In this document: positions 25,103-32,717 of the stretch, piece by piece
How positions within the stretch are numbered: position 1 is the stretch's first letter
Layout: every line of letters starts with the position of its first letter
NCBI GenBank assembly: GCA_903926855.1
Contig: CAIYKV010000071.1
Coordinates: 1 to 34,324, forward strand
Length of the DNA stretch: 34,324 bases
From: an uncultured Bacteroidota bacterium
Lineage (GTDB): Bacteria > Bacteroidota > Bacteroidia > Chitinophagales > Chitinophagaceae
Direction: 5' to 3'
The notes under the pieces: generated by a model
Seen by the model: only the letters and a program-made list of their open reading frames with translations
What the model was told of the DNA's origin: nothing
Databases searched by the model: none
Translations under genes and position numbers: made by a program

Positions 25103-25154
25103 GATAATGATCTGCTTTCTATAAATTTTTTTATTTTAAAATAACCTGACCGCA

Positions 25155-25862
25155 TCAGAAACTAAAAAAATAATGAAATAGAGATTTCGGCTTGGCCGCT
25201 CCGCCATTTCCGCTCTCTTTTTTCCTGAATATGGTTAAAAGTTTACTCTGTTTAATTTTCATGAACCGTTCATACAGTTTTGAATTTTGTTTAAACTCTT
25301 CTGATGTTTCTTTAGGTTCATAATGATCTTTGGGATCATATAACATAGCCGTACACATACAGTTTTTTCTATCCTTACTCATCAGGATATCATAATTCAC
25401 GCAACTTTTACAACCTGCCCAAAATTCTTCATCATCTGTTAACTCGCTATAGGTAACCGGCTCATATCCCAGATCGCTGTTGATTTTCATCACAGCCAGA
25501 CCCGTTGTGAGGCCGAATATTTTAGCTTCGGGGTATCTTTCCCTCGACAGGTTAAAGATGGTTTGCTTAATCTGTTTGGCAACCCCTGTTTTCCTGTATT
25601 CGGGAGATACAATCAATCCGCTATTTGCCACAAACTCTTCATGCCCCCAGACTTCGATATAACAAAACCCAACCCAGGTATCATCAGGTAATACGGCAAT
25701 AACGGCCTTTCCTTCTTCCATTTTTTTGGCTACATATTCAGGGCTTCGTTTGGCAATACCTGTTCCACGAGCTTTGGCCGAAGACTCCATCTCATCTGTT
25801 ATAGTTTGTGCGTAATGCGTGTCGCCACCATTCGCTACACGAACAATAATATTAGATTCCAA
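25155..25862 (-). CDS. GNAT acyltransferase, probable N-acylglutamate synthase (first step)
   Basis: A 235-residue GNAT protein. The acyl-CoA motif is R90-K-T-G-V-A, preceded by the substrate-side strand FVANSGLIV. An unusual C-terminal part holds four cysteines, C151-x2-C154 and C168-x-C170, a possible zinc site. It starts with TTG: an in-frame stop lies upstream and no ATG occurs before residue 25. Heading an arginine cluster that has no argA or argJ, it is the natural candidate for the enzyme that acylates glutamate; I recall a Bacteroides thetaiotaomicron GNAT next to argG being assigned this role, probably with succinyl-CoA. The last 25 residues are Gly/Lys/Phe-rich and look like a variable tail. 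Confidence 0.8.
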   Translation of the reverse strand: MESNIIVRVANGGDTHYAQTITDEMESSAKARGTGIAKRSPEYVAKKMEEGKAVIAVLPDDTWVGFCYIEVWGHEEFVANSGLIVSPEYRKTGVAKQIKQTIFNLSRERYPEAKIFGLTTGLAVMKINSDLGYEPVTYSELTDDEEFWAGCKSCVNYDILMSKDRKNCMCTAMLYDPKDHYEPKETSEEFKQNSKLYERFMKIKQSKLLTIFRKKESGNGGAAKPKSLFHYFFSF

Positions 25863-25882
25863 CTTGTAAAGATTAATTGAGT

Positions 25883-25907
25883 GAAAAAGAATGCAAAAAA
25901 CTGCATT
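25883..25907 (-). promoter_or_regulatory. Terminator-like hairpin just before the GNAT start (possible attenuator)
   Basis: On the minus strand AATGCA, a GTTTTT loop and TGCATT form a 6-bp stem followed by CTTTTTC, ending 20 nt before the TTG start. The stem is weak and AT-rich. A GAATG just upstream could pair with CATTC within it instead, giving two alternatives. Confidence 0.35.
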
Positions 25908-25930
25908 GGTTCATTCCGGGAGAATTTCCA

Positions 25931-25989
25931 CTGATAGGGGCAAGTGCCAGTTGCTCGTCCTATCAGCAACCACGTCGAGGTCGAGGTGG
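25931..25989 (-). ncRNA. Structured leader segment with mutually exclusive stems
   Basis: On the minus strand CTGATAGG pairs with CCTATCAG (outer stem, 25931-25966), with an inner GCAA/TTGC pair. The same GCAAC can instead pair with GTTGC just upstream, which would break the outer stem. A CCAC/GTGG hairpin (25970-25989) containing a repeated GTCGAG precedes it. The block is markedly GC-richer than its surroundings. It matches no RNA family I recognise. Confidence 0.35.
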
Positions 25990-26066
25990 ACAGCTATTGA
26001 TTGCTATGGGAAGAACCAAAGCAGTAGCTATCGCTGACTGATTAAATCTTATATGTAATGCGGTCG

Positions 26067-26079
26067 TATTCACTGAATA
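26067..26079. promoter_or_regulatory. 13-bp palindrome, possible operator of the arginine cluster
   Basis: TATTCA, a central C, then TGAATA. It lies just downstream of a near-consensus TATATTTC box (26087-26094, minus), where the transcription start would fall, a position suited to a repressor. The half-site resembles that of ArgR, but the arrangement is not that of a standard ARG box. Confidence 0.3.
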
Positions 26080-26184
26080 AATATGTGAAATATACTTAAT
26101 GAGTTGTAAAAGTATAACAGTTTGCGTTAATAGCGTGTATTTTTTTGTGAAATTTGAGTTGAAAACCCTTCCAGGCTACTAATG

Positions 26185-26217
26185 AACAAGGCGTTCATAA
26201 ATCATGAACGCCCTGTT
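26185..26217 (-). terminator. Hairpin terminator after the second outer-membrane barrel gene
   Basis: A perfect 9-bp stem (GGCGTTCAT/ATGAACGCC, loop 5 nt, 26190-26212), extended by partly paired flanks. It starts 27 nt after the barrel gene's stop codon. The T-tract is short. Confidence 0.7.
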
Positions 26218-26243
26218 ATTATATATTAGTTACTCGTTTTCAA

Positions 26244-29063
26244 TTAATTATTTCTACGTCCGCCGCCAAATCCTCCTCCCATGCCACCCATACCACCCAT
26301 TCCTGGAGGCATTCCCGGGTACATTCCTCTTTGCTGGTTTCTTTGCTGTTGGCCGGCAAAGCTGCGCAGGTTATAGGTAAATGTCAACATAAAATATTGG
26401 GTAAGGTTATTGGTACGTGAGTTAACAATCTGGTTAGCCGAAGTACTGCTGCTGATAGCCACATTCTGTTTTAATAAATCAAAGCAGCTAAGTCTTAACT
26501 CGCCTGCCTTATTTTTCAGGAATTGTTTGGCAATCGAAGGGGTAATCAGGAAAACTGAAGTATTATATCCTGGAGCACGATTACCATATTGCGTTAAATC
26601 AAAATCACTGGCCATTAACCAACCATTGTTGGTATACAATGTAAAGTCGGCAGCAACATATGCCGTAGTATAATTGGTGTTTTGACTGGTTGATAATGAA
26701 TTTCGGGAAGGGTTATACGTGAATGATGTGCTCAGGTTCATATCAAAATTATTCGCCAGGTTGGTAGTCCACTTAACTGTTTCCTGTAACGTTGTGCTTT
26801 TTGTATAGTTACTTACATTATTGAGTAAGGACTGACTCTGTGAATATCCAATATTGGATTGCAGGTTCAGATTGGATTTTGGACTTTTTATCGGGAATCC
26901 ATAGTTAAAATATCCCTGAAAATTAAGGGTTCCACCAAGGTTAACATAGGTAGTTGTTTTACCACCATTCGCATTTTGTGTGATAGAGCTTTGAATATCA
27001 TTAGATACCATACTGGCATTTACCGTTGCAAAAATGATGCGCTGGGTAAAAGGATCAAAAGAGGTATACAGCACCCGTAAACTATTGGTGAATTGTGGTT
27101 TCAGGTTAGGATTACCAATTTGAAAATTGATCGAATCAGAAGTAGTACTAACCGGTTGTAATTGAGAAGTACTTGGCTGCCCCGTTCTTCCGGTATAGAA
27201 AAAACGAAGGTTTTTCGTTTTAGAGAAATTATAAGTAAAGTTTGCCGTAGGTGTAAAATTCACAAAGTTTTTGGCAACAATCACGTTCTTAGTAGTGTTG
27301 TTACTGTTGATATCCATGAATTGGAGACCAGTACCAATATTGAAATTGTACTTTGTTTTCTGTAATCGGTAACTCAGGTTAGCGGTGCTGGAAGTTGCTG
27401 TATACTTATAGGAATTACTATACAGGCTATCGAATTGCGAAAATTTCTGCGATAAATTATCGTAACGGTAGGTATTATTTACCGTTGTGCTGTTATTATA
27501 AGAGTATGAATACCTTAATTCAATCATTTGATTCCTGCCTATCGGTTCGGTATAAGAAAGGGTTGGATTTAAGCCGATTGATTTGGAAGAATCCCTATAA
27601 TACTGATTAATGGTATCTTTTTTTACAATAGGTTTATAAAAAGAGTTGATAGAATAATTGAGCCCATCCCCATTATTTTCACCACCTGAAAATCCCAAAT
27701 CAAGAGATACAGTTCTTCCTTTTTTAGCAAACCGGTGACGGATCTGCAGATTGGCTCCGCTAATATTGTATCCACTATTGTAACTGGATGTTTGACTAGT
27801 TGATTGGTTGATCAAAACATTATTAGGCCCGCCAGTAGTAATATTGGAAGTTACGGCATTGGGTGTACTATTCTGAAAAACAAGATTTGGTCGGAAGATC
27901 AATGAATTATTTGAATCAATCCTGTCTTCCAGATTAAATGTGATACGATGATTCACATTATTTGAAACAGAAGAGGAATTTGCATTATTATAAGTAGAAG
28001 AATCCTGACTCAATAAATTTTGAGTATTACTTGCCTGATTGATAACCAATTTAGGTGCATTGTAAAAATAGCTTCCATATGCATCAACATTTTTACCCCA
28101 TGCATCTCTGTAGTTTACGCCACCTGCCCAGATAGTTGTAACACCACTGGCACTACCCGTTGCTCCGCTAAAACCACCACCGCCGCCGCCGCCACCGCGA
28201 CCACCACCTAAATTCTGCTGAGTAAAATTCTGTTTATTAATATCATTTCCTTGACCAAGGAAGGTCAGTTGCCTGTCACCATTTTGTACGCTTAAATTAA
28301 AACTCTCATCAAATGCCCCATCTGTTCCGGCACCCAACACCAGTTTACCAAACATGCCTTTGGCCATATTCTTTTTGGTAGTGATATTGAGTGTTTTCAC
28401 ACGATTGCCATCATCAAATCCAGAAAATTTACTTTGGTCACTCAGGTCATCAAATACCTGGATTTTATCAATTACATCTGATGGAAGGTTTTTAGTGGCC
28501 ATTTTAGGGTCATCACCAAAAAAGCGCTTTCCATTCACCAATACTCTTTGTACTGCTTCACCCTGTGATTTGATACTTCCGTCTTTCGCTACTTCCATTC
28601 CCGGTACTTTTCTGAGTACATCTTCTGCTACGGCATTGGGTTTGGTTTTAAAGCTGGAGGCATTTACTTCAACTGTATCTCCTTTCACGCGCATAGCTGA
28701 CTGGGTAACAGTTACATTACCCAGATCATTAGAAGCTGTTTTCATGTAAATATTTCCCATATCCACAGTTGCATTTCCTTTGGAGAAAACGATCAGTTTG
28801 GAAATGGGGTCATATCCCTGAAATTTGATAACCACCAATCTGGAGCCAAATGGGATATTCGTAATATAAAAAGTTCCATCGGTTTTGGCGAGTCCAAAAA
28901 CTTCTAATGTAGAGTCTCTGGAGTCTAAAACCGTAATAGAAGCATCCTTAAGTGATTGTTTATTAAGGGAATCGAGCAGTTTTCCTTTCACCGTTCCTAC
29001 GGTTTGTGCCATTGCGGCTGCAGAAAGAAATAATAGGATGGAAAGGGTAAAAATCTTCTTCAT
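26244..29063 (-). CDS. Outer-membrane beta-barrel protein with carboxypeptidase regulatory-like domain (second paralogue)
   Basis: The start is the ATG at 29063 (939 residues). Only this start yields a signal peptide (MKKIFTLSILLFLSAAAMAQ), and a TATATTTG box lies upstream inside the longer ORF. A carboxypeptidase regulatory-like domain (about 21-105), a TonB-plug-like domain (AEDVLRKVPGM, FGDDPKMATKNL), a poly-glycine loop (about 285-300) and an OMP_b-brl_3-type barrel follow. The C-terminal tail after the last strand is Gly/Met/Pro-rich (GMPPGMGGMGG) and ends GGGRRNN, so it probably hangs in the periplasm. It is a paralogue of the barrel at 12949-15759 along its whole length but lacks the TTAACC repeats. 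Transcribed alone. Confidence 0.9.
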   Translation of the reverse strand: MKKIFTLSILLFLSAAAMAQTVGTVKGKLLDSLNKQSLKDASITVLDSRDSTLEVFGLAKTDGTFYITNIPFGSRLVVIKFQGYDPISKLIVFSKGNATVDMGNIYMKTASNDLGNVTVTQSAMRVKGDTVEVNASSFKTKPNAVAEDVLRKVPGMEVAKDGSIKSQGEAVQRVLVNGKRFFGDDPKMATKNLPSDVIDKIQVFDDLSDQSKFSGFDDGNRVKTLNITTKKNMAKGMFGKLVLGAGTDGAFDESFNLSVQNGDRQLTFLGQGNDINKQNFTQQNLGGGRGGGGGGGGFSGATGSASGVTTIWAGGVNYRDAWGKNVDAYGSYFYNAPKLVINQASNTQNLLSQDSSTYNNANSSSVSNNVNHRITFNLEDRIDSNNSLIFRPNLVFQNSTPNAVTSNITTGGPNNVLINQSTSQTSSYNSGYNISGANLQIRHRFAKKGRTVSLDLGFSGGENNGDGLNYSINSFYKPIVKKDTINQYYRDSSKSIGLNPTLSYTEPIGRNQMIELRYSYSYNNSTTVNNTYRYDNLSQKFSQFDSLYSNSYKYTATSSTANLSYRLQKTKYNFNIGTGLQFMDINSNNTTKNVIVAKNFVNFTPTANFTYNFSKTKNLRFFYTGRTGQPSTSQLQPVSTTSDSINFQIGNPNLKPQFTNSLRVLYTSFDPFTQRIIFATVNASMVSNDIQSSITQNANGGKTTTYVNLGGTLNFQGYFNYGFPIKSPKSNLNLQSNIGYSQSQSLLNNVSNYTKSTTLQETVKWTTNLANNFDMNLSTSFTYNPSRNSLSTSQNTNYTTAYVAADFTLYTNNGWLMASDFDLTQYGNRAPGYNTSVFLITPSIAKQFLKNKAGELRLSCFDLLKQNVAISSSTSANQIVNSRTNNLTQYFMLTFTYNLRSFAGQQQRNQQRGMYPGMPPGMGGMGGMGGGFGGGRRNN

Positions 29064-29514
29064 AAAAAATGTATAGTTCGGAATGCAAATATAGTACGAC
29101 ACTTTTTAGTAGCCTTACTATTCAATTTCAACGGAAAACTACCATGATAGTTGGGTATGGTGCACCCAAAATCGGTGAAAAACAGTTACAATAGGCAAAT
29201 CGGGGTTATTTACCGTTTTCCTATTTGGGGGATGTCGGTCGCGGGAACTTTGCCGTGAAAGCTATAACGATCTACGGTAAATATTATTGTATTCAACTGC
29301 ATGAATAATTTATAATCAACAGATCCAAATCTTTCTAGATATAATTTTCAAGTGCTTGCTGCTTAAATAATTGATAATGAGCCTGTACTGCTTTTTCAAG
29401 TCAAACAATGATAAGTATGCAGAAAACTCTGTTAGCCCTATTATGTAGCAAGGGACTAAGGTTTTAAAGCTTTATGCAATTTCATTCACAAAAATGCCAA
29501 ACCACTTTATTTAC
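29064..29514. other. 451-bp gene-free region upstream of the second barrel gene
   Basis: No gene is seen. The half nearest the barrel gene holds its -7 box and inverted repeats: TTGGGT/ACCCAA (29151-29169) enclosing the palindrome GGTGCACC, and AATAGG/CCTATT around 29190-29226. These could be regulator sites for the barrel promoter. The distal half (29280-29514) is AT-rich with only a short TAAAGCTTTA palindrome at 29465. Confidence 0.5.
29086..29093 (-). promoter_or_regulatory. -7 promoter box of the second outer-membrane barrel gene
   Basis: TATATTTG matches TAnnTTTG, 22 nt before the ATG at 29063, the same spacing as for the paralogous barrel gene. Confidence 0.6.
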
Positions 29515-30273
29515 CTAGTTTTTAGGAATATAATTTGACTGCCCGGTTCTCTGAGAATTCGTTTCTGCAATTGTGAGTTTAACGCTGTATAAAAGCTTAC
29601 TTTTTACTGGTTTGCCATTCACCTTTGCCGGTATAAATTCATAAGCATCTGCTGGTAGTCCTTTAATAGAAGGTTTCTCTCTTTTAGGGTCGTCAGTTTT
29701 ATCAGCATAAATGATATCCCAACTAATCAATTCCCCTTTTTCAGAGATGAAAAAAATATATTGCATACTTGATTCTATAGTGGCCATTTCATTTCTAACG
29801 GCCATCGGGATGGACCGGATATCATACAAAAGGTAAAACCCATAGTTACCACCCCCTATTTTAACCGGAGGCTCAATTTTGTCTCCATCATTTGTTACCA
29901 CACCAACCAGATCATATCCTTCTCGTACAATACTTTTCGGATCTTCATCTTCCATGATCAATTTATTGGCGCTGAAGTCATATTGTTGAACCAATTTCCC
30001 CTCTGTTCCAAAATATGACCAAACACCCACTTTCTTATTATTGGCAAACTCTCCTTTTACAAACACATTTTTATTATAGTCAACCACTTTATATTCACCG
30101 GTTTTTATCTTCTTATCTGACTTAAGTACATTATATTTCTCTTCAAGCGTTTCTGATACTTTCTTGGAAACTGATTTAGTTTCCTGACAAAAACTGAGCA
30201 TAGGAATAGACAGAAAGGCAATCATTGTTATTCCAAACAAAACTCCATTCAATACCAATCGGCTTTTTGACAT
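29515..30273 (-). CDS. Secreted protein with MORN-like repeats and TonB C-terminal-like domain, function unknown
   Basis: The start is taken at 30273 (252 residues). The ORF opens at 30327, but the ATGs at 30279 and 30273 give a proper signal sequence (hydrophobic core LFGITMIAFLSIPM, ending SFCQ) and lie 17-23 nt after a near-consensus TAATTTTA box (30297-30304). After the signal are MORN-like segments (GEYKVVDYNKNVFVKGEF, VGVWSYF) and a C-terminal region (about 150-245) resembling a TonB C-terminal/energy-transducer domain. Bacteroidota have many such proteins of unknown role. There is no membrane anchor for a true TonB, so a role as energy transducer is doubtful. Stands alone, 191 nt after the thioredoxin-like gene. 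Confidence 0.65.
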   Translation of the reverse strand: MSKSRLVLNGVLFGITMIAFLSIPMLSFCQETKSVSKKVSETLEEKYNVLKSDKKIKTGEYKVVDYNKNVFVKGEFANNKKVGVWSYFGTEGKLVQQYDFSANKLIMEDEDPKSIVREGYDLVGVVTNDGDKIEPPVKIGGGNYGFYLLYDIRSIPMAVRNEMATIESSMQYIFFISEKGELISWDIIYADKTDDPKREKPSIKGLPADAYEFIPAKVNGKPVKSKLLYSVKLTIAETNSQRTGQSNYIPKN

Positions 30274-30464
30274 AAACATATCTTTCAGATTTACATTAAA
30301 ATTACCGCAAAAAATATCATTAATCAATAACTGTATATGTTTTAACAGTTTGTCAGGAGTATAATGTGCTACTCAAAAATGTATTTAATTAGCTAAAACT
30401 ATCGCCCTCTTAGTTCTCATATTTCGCTTTATCCAATAGGTCTATAACTGGTTCTAAGACAATC

Positions 30465-31592
30465 TTATTTCTTTTTAACCAGCTTTTCTAAAACAATTAC
30501 CAAAGAGTCAGCCGGTATCGCCTTGGCAATGATTCTCCGGTTGGGGTCAATTAAAAAATTAAAGGGGATACTATCAAATTTTAGTGTTCTCACTGCTTTC
30601 CCATTCCACATTTTCTCATCAATCAATTGGTTCCAGGTATACCCTTCAAAATCGATCACTTTATGCCAGGTTGCTTTTTCCGCATCTACTGCCACACTTA
30701 TCATATCAAAGCGGCTGCTATCCATTCTCTTCCTGGCCTCCTTTTTTGCCGCTGAAAATACCCGGCAGGTTTCGCACCAGGTTGACCAGAAATCGATTAA
30801 CAAATATTTGTTCTTGATAGAATAGGTAGAAATTTGTTTGTCGTACTGATTGGGTAATACCAATTCTGGAAGCGTGTCGCCTATCTGATATTCTTCTTCA
30901 AAAATTTTAATAAACTCTAATGTGTTTTCTGCCAATAACTGTACTCCTTTATGCCTGGGAAAGCGCTTTTTTGCTTTATCAATAAATTTATGTAAGCCGT
31001 CAAAGTCCTTCCCGAATTCAACCAAATTATAGGCTACCATAAACACTGCGGGGTTATGAACTGTATCCGCAAATTGAAAATTTCGATTGTAAATTGATCT
31101 GGAAAGAGTGTCTAACAGAACTGTTAGAGAATCAATTTGTCTTTTGTTTGCCTTTTTTGCGAGTGAAAGACTATTGATCTGCGTTTTTAATTTGACTGTC
31201 TCATTTATTAGCAAAGACTGAGAATCGCTAAAATTTTTGAGGAGAATACTGGCGGGAGAGTTTTTTACCCGGTAAGTTCCTGTTGTATTATCATAATAAA
31301 TATCAATCTCCTTAGAATCATTAATAAAAGGAGTCTGAGCATCTCTTCCTTCCACCCGTAACTGGAAGGCTTTATCTTCTGTATACGGGATATAAAATAC
31401 AACAGAATCATAATTCGATTTGCCAATTCCGGAATCCAGAATCACTTGCTTGTCGTCATTAAAAGCAAGGTTTTGAATATAATAATGCCTGTTGAAGGCT
31501 CCGCGGATATGCAAAGTTAATTTTGTTTCGTTTTTAACGGAACAACCTGACAGGAAAACCAATATAATTACAAGGCATTTATACGCTTTCAT
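30465..31592 (-). CDS. TlpA-like thioredoxin-domain lipoprotein
   Basis: A 375-residue lipoprotein (lipobox LSGC, Cys17). The N-terminal part (about 22-115) resembles the DUF4369 beta domain often fused to TlpA-type thioredoxins. A helical, probably coiled-coil stretch follows (about 120-235), then a thioredoxin-like domain (about 238-375) with redox pair C273-E-T-C276 in FWSTWCETC and the cis-proline region DSIPFNFLIDP. It probably reduces or exchanges disulfides in the periplasm. It starts 43 nt after a strong terminator, so it has its own promoter, but no convincing -7 box is seen; a palindrome ATATTGCAATAT overlaps the start codon. Confidence 0.85.
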   Translation of the reverse strand: MKAYKCLVIILVFLSGCSVKNETKLTLHIRGAFNRHYYIQNLAFNDDKQVILDSGIGKSNYDSVVFYIPYTEDKAFQLRVEGRDAQTPFINDSKEIDIYYDNTTGTYRVKNSPASILLKNFSDSQSLLINETVKLKTQINSLSLAKKANKRQIDSLTVLLDTLSRSIYNRNFQFADTVHNPAVFMVAYNLVEFGKDFDGLHKFIDKAKKRFPRHKGVQLLAENTLEFIKIFEEEYQIGDTLPELVLPNQYDKQISTYSIKNKYLLIDFWSTWCETCRVFSAAKKEARKRMDSSRFDMISVAVDAEKATWHKVIDFEGYTWNQLIDEKMWNGKAVRTLKFDSIPFNFLIDPNRRIIAKAIPADSLVIVLEKLVKKK

Positions 31593-31635
31593 ATTGCAAT
31601 ATTAAATTAAAAATGATCGCATATTACGCATAAAA

Positions 31636-31665
31636 AAGAGACTATCTCATATGAGATAGTCTCTT
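31636..31665 (-). terminator. Rho-independent terminator of the SusCD-type operon
   Basis: A perfect 30-bp palindrome with 15-bp arms (AAGAGACTATCTCAT) is followed on the minus strand by an uninterrupted T-run. It lies 30 nt after the DUF1735 gene's stop codon. Confidence 0.92.
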
Positions 31666-31695
31666 GTAAAGTATACTTTATTAAATTATTATAGC

Positions 31696-32679
31696 TTACT
31701 GTCTTACCATTTTCTCATACACCTGTCTTGTATAACTATTCTGTGAAGTACCGCCTGAGGCAACATATCCAGCATGGAGCCAGAATGTTTTAGCAGTTAC
31801 ATCGTAGGTGTTATTGTAAGTGGCAATAGTCCAAGGTGCTGTACCCGGGTTATTGGGTGCTGCAGAAGCGTAAGATGTTGCTCCTGGATTATCCGCTGTC
31901 ATGAGGCCTGAGTTTGTACCACCTGGCGCTCCCATTGCGATATAATTTGTTACAGGTCCAGTTGTTGTAGGAACCGTAACTGCGTAATAGTATCCATTGG
32001 GACCCAAATCACCAAAAGGTATTTTGGATTGCGTAGGACTAACCGTAGTTATTGCATAAGTAGCATTGATGGCTCTTGGGCTGGAGGGGTGGAACAAATA
32101 CCCTGTTGAGGTATAATTGCCATCCCACTGATTTTTAACCAGGAAAGAATAAATAGCTGTTCCAAAGTTGGTACTAACTACCCCATAAGAGGCTGCTGTG
32201 ATAGTTAATGGAATAGCATAAGACTTGGTAAAATCAAAATCTGCTGCAGCTTTGATGCTTATTTTTCCTGTAGCACCATTGCTTCCTTTCGGAATCGTAA
32301 TAGTAGCAGGAACAGTCATAACATCTGTAGGTGGAACAATATAGCTGGTTCCCTGATCTGCATTAAATGCAGTTAAGGCAGTAGGTGCCATCGTAAGTGT
32401 TACAACGATATCCTGTGGTGCATTTAGGGTCGCGCCAGCATAGTTAACATTAACATTAAACTGAGCAGTATCGGGGTTCAGCAACAATCCATTGTCATAT
32501 TGAGGATAGATGCTGGTATAAGATACAGGAATACTGCTGTTTTGAAATTCCACCACATTGTTAGTACCGGTTCCATTTGAAGGATCTGAAGGAACTATTG
32601 GAGAGTCCTTCAAACAAGATGTGATCCCAAAAGTAGCCAGCAAAACCAGGGCGGCAAATATATTTTTAGATCGGTTCAT
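31696..32679 (-). CDS. DUF1735 / BT_3987-type surface lipoprotein
   Basis: A 327-residue lipoprotein (TSC, Cys22). The N-terminal immunoglobulin-like DUF1735 domain (about 40-165) contains the typical VTLTMAPTALTAFNADQGTSY-type stretch, in which residues are assigned to the filling of a sugar-binding-type fold. A second beta-rich domain (about 185-327) resembles the C-terminal partner domains of this family. Such proteins are encoded with SusC/SusD pairs and are thought to bind ligands at the cell surface. It follows susD by 38 nt and is the last gene of the operon. Confidence 0.82.
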   Translation of the reverse strand: MNRSKNIFAALVLLATFGITSCLKDSPIVPSDPSNGTGTNNVVEFQNSSIPVSYTSIYPQYDNGLLLNPDTAQFNVNVNYAGATLNAPQDIVVTLTMAPTALTAFNADQGTSYIVPPTDVMTVPATITIPKGSNGATGKISIKAAADFDFTKSYAIPLTITAASYGVVSTNFGTAIYSFLVKNQWDGNYTSTGYLFHPSSPRAINATYAITTVSPTQSKIPFGDLGPNGYYYAVTVPTTTGPVTNYIAMGAPGGTNSGLMTADNPGATSYASAAPNNPGTAPWTIATYNNTYDVTAKTFWLHAGYVASGGTSQNSYTRQVYEKMVRQ

Positions 32680-32717
32680 AATTATTTATTTTAATTATTG
32701 TATTAGTTAAAAATATT

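Larger units (their letters stand above)
25863..26243. other. 381-bp gene-free leader/intergenic region before the arginine cluster
   Basis: No credible gene is present. From the arginine side it holds a short hairpin with T-tract (25883-25907), a GC-richer block of competing stems (25931-25989), an AT-rich stretch with a 13-bp palindrome (26067-26079) and a TATATTTC box, and the terminator of the upstream barrel gene (26185-26217). Confidence 0.6.

Noticed and set aside
25873..25914. 13-codon leader peptide before the GNAT gene
   Set aside because: It has an ATG and a stop but no arginine codons, and its length is what chance would give, so it is not supported as a regulatory peptide.
26067..26079. 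ArgR operator (ARG box) before the arginine cluster
   Set aside because: The half-sites resemble TGAAT/ATTCA, but they occur in the reverse order with a 1-bp centre, and no second box at the usual spacing is present. Kept only as an unspecific palindrome.
29245..29253. Plus-strand promoter (GAACTTTG) in the 29-kb gene-free region
   Set aside because: It misses the first T of TAnnTTTG, and no gene or structured RNA follows on that strand.
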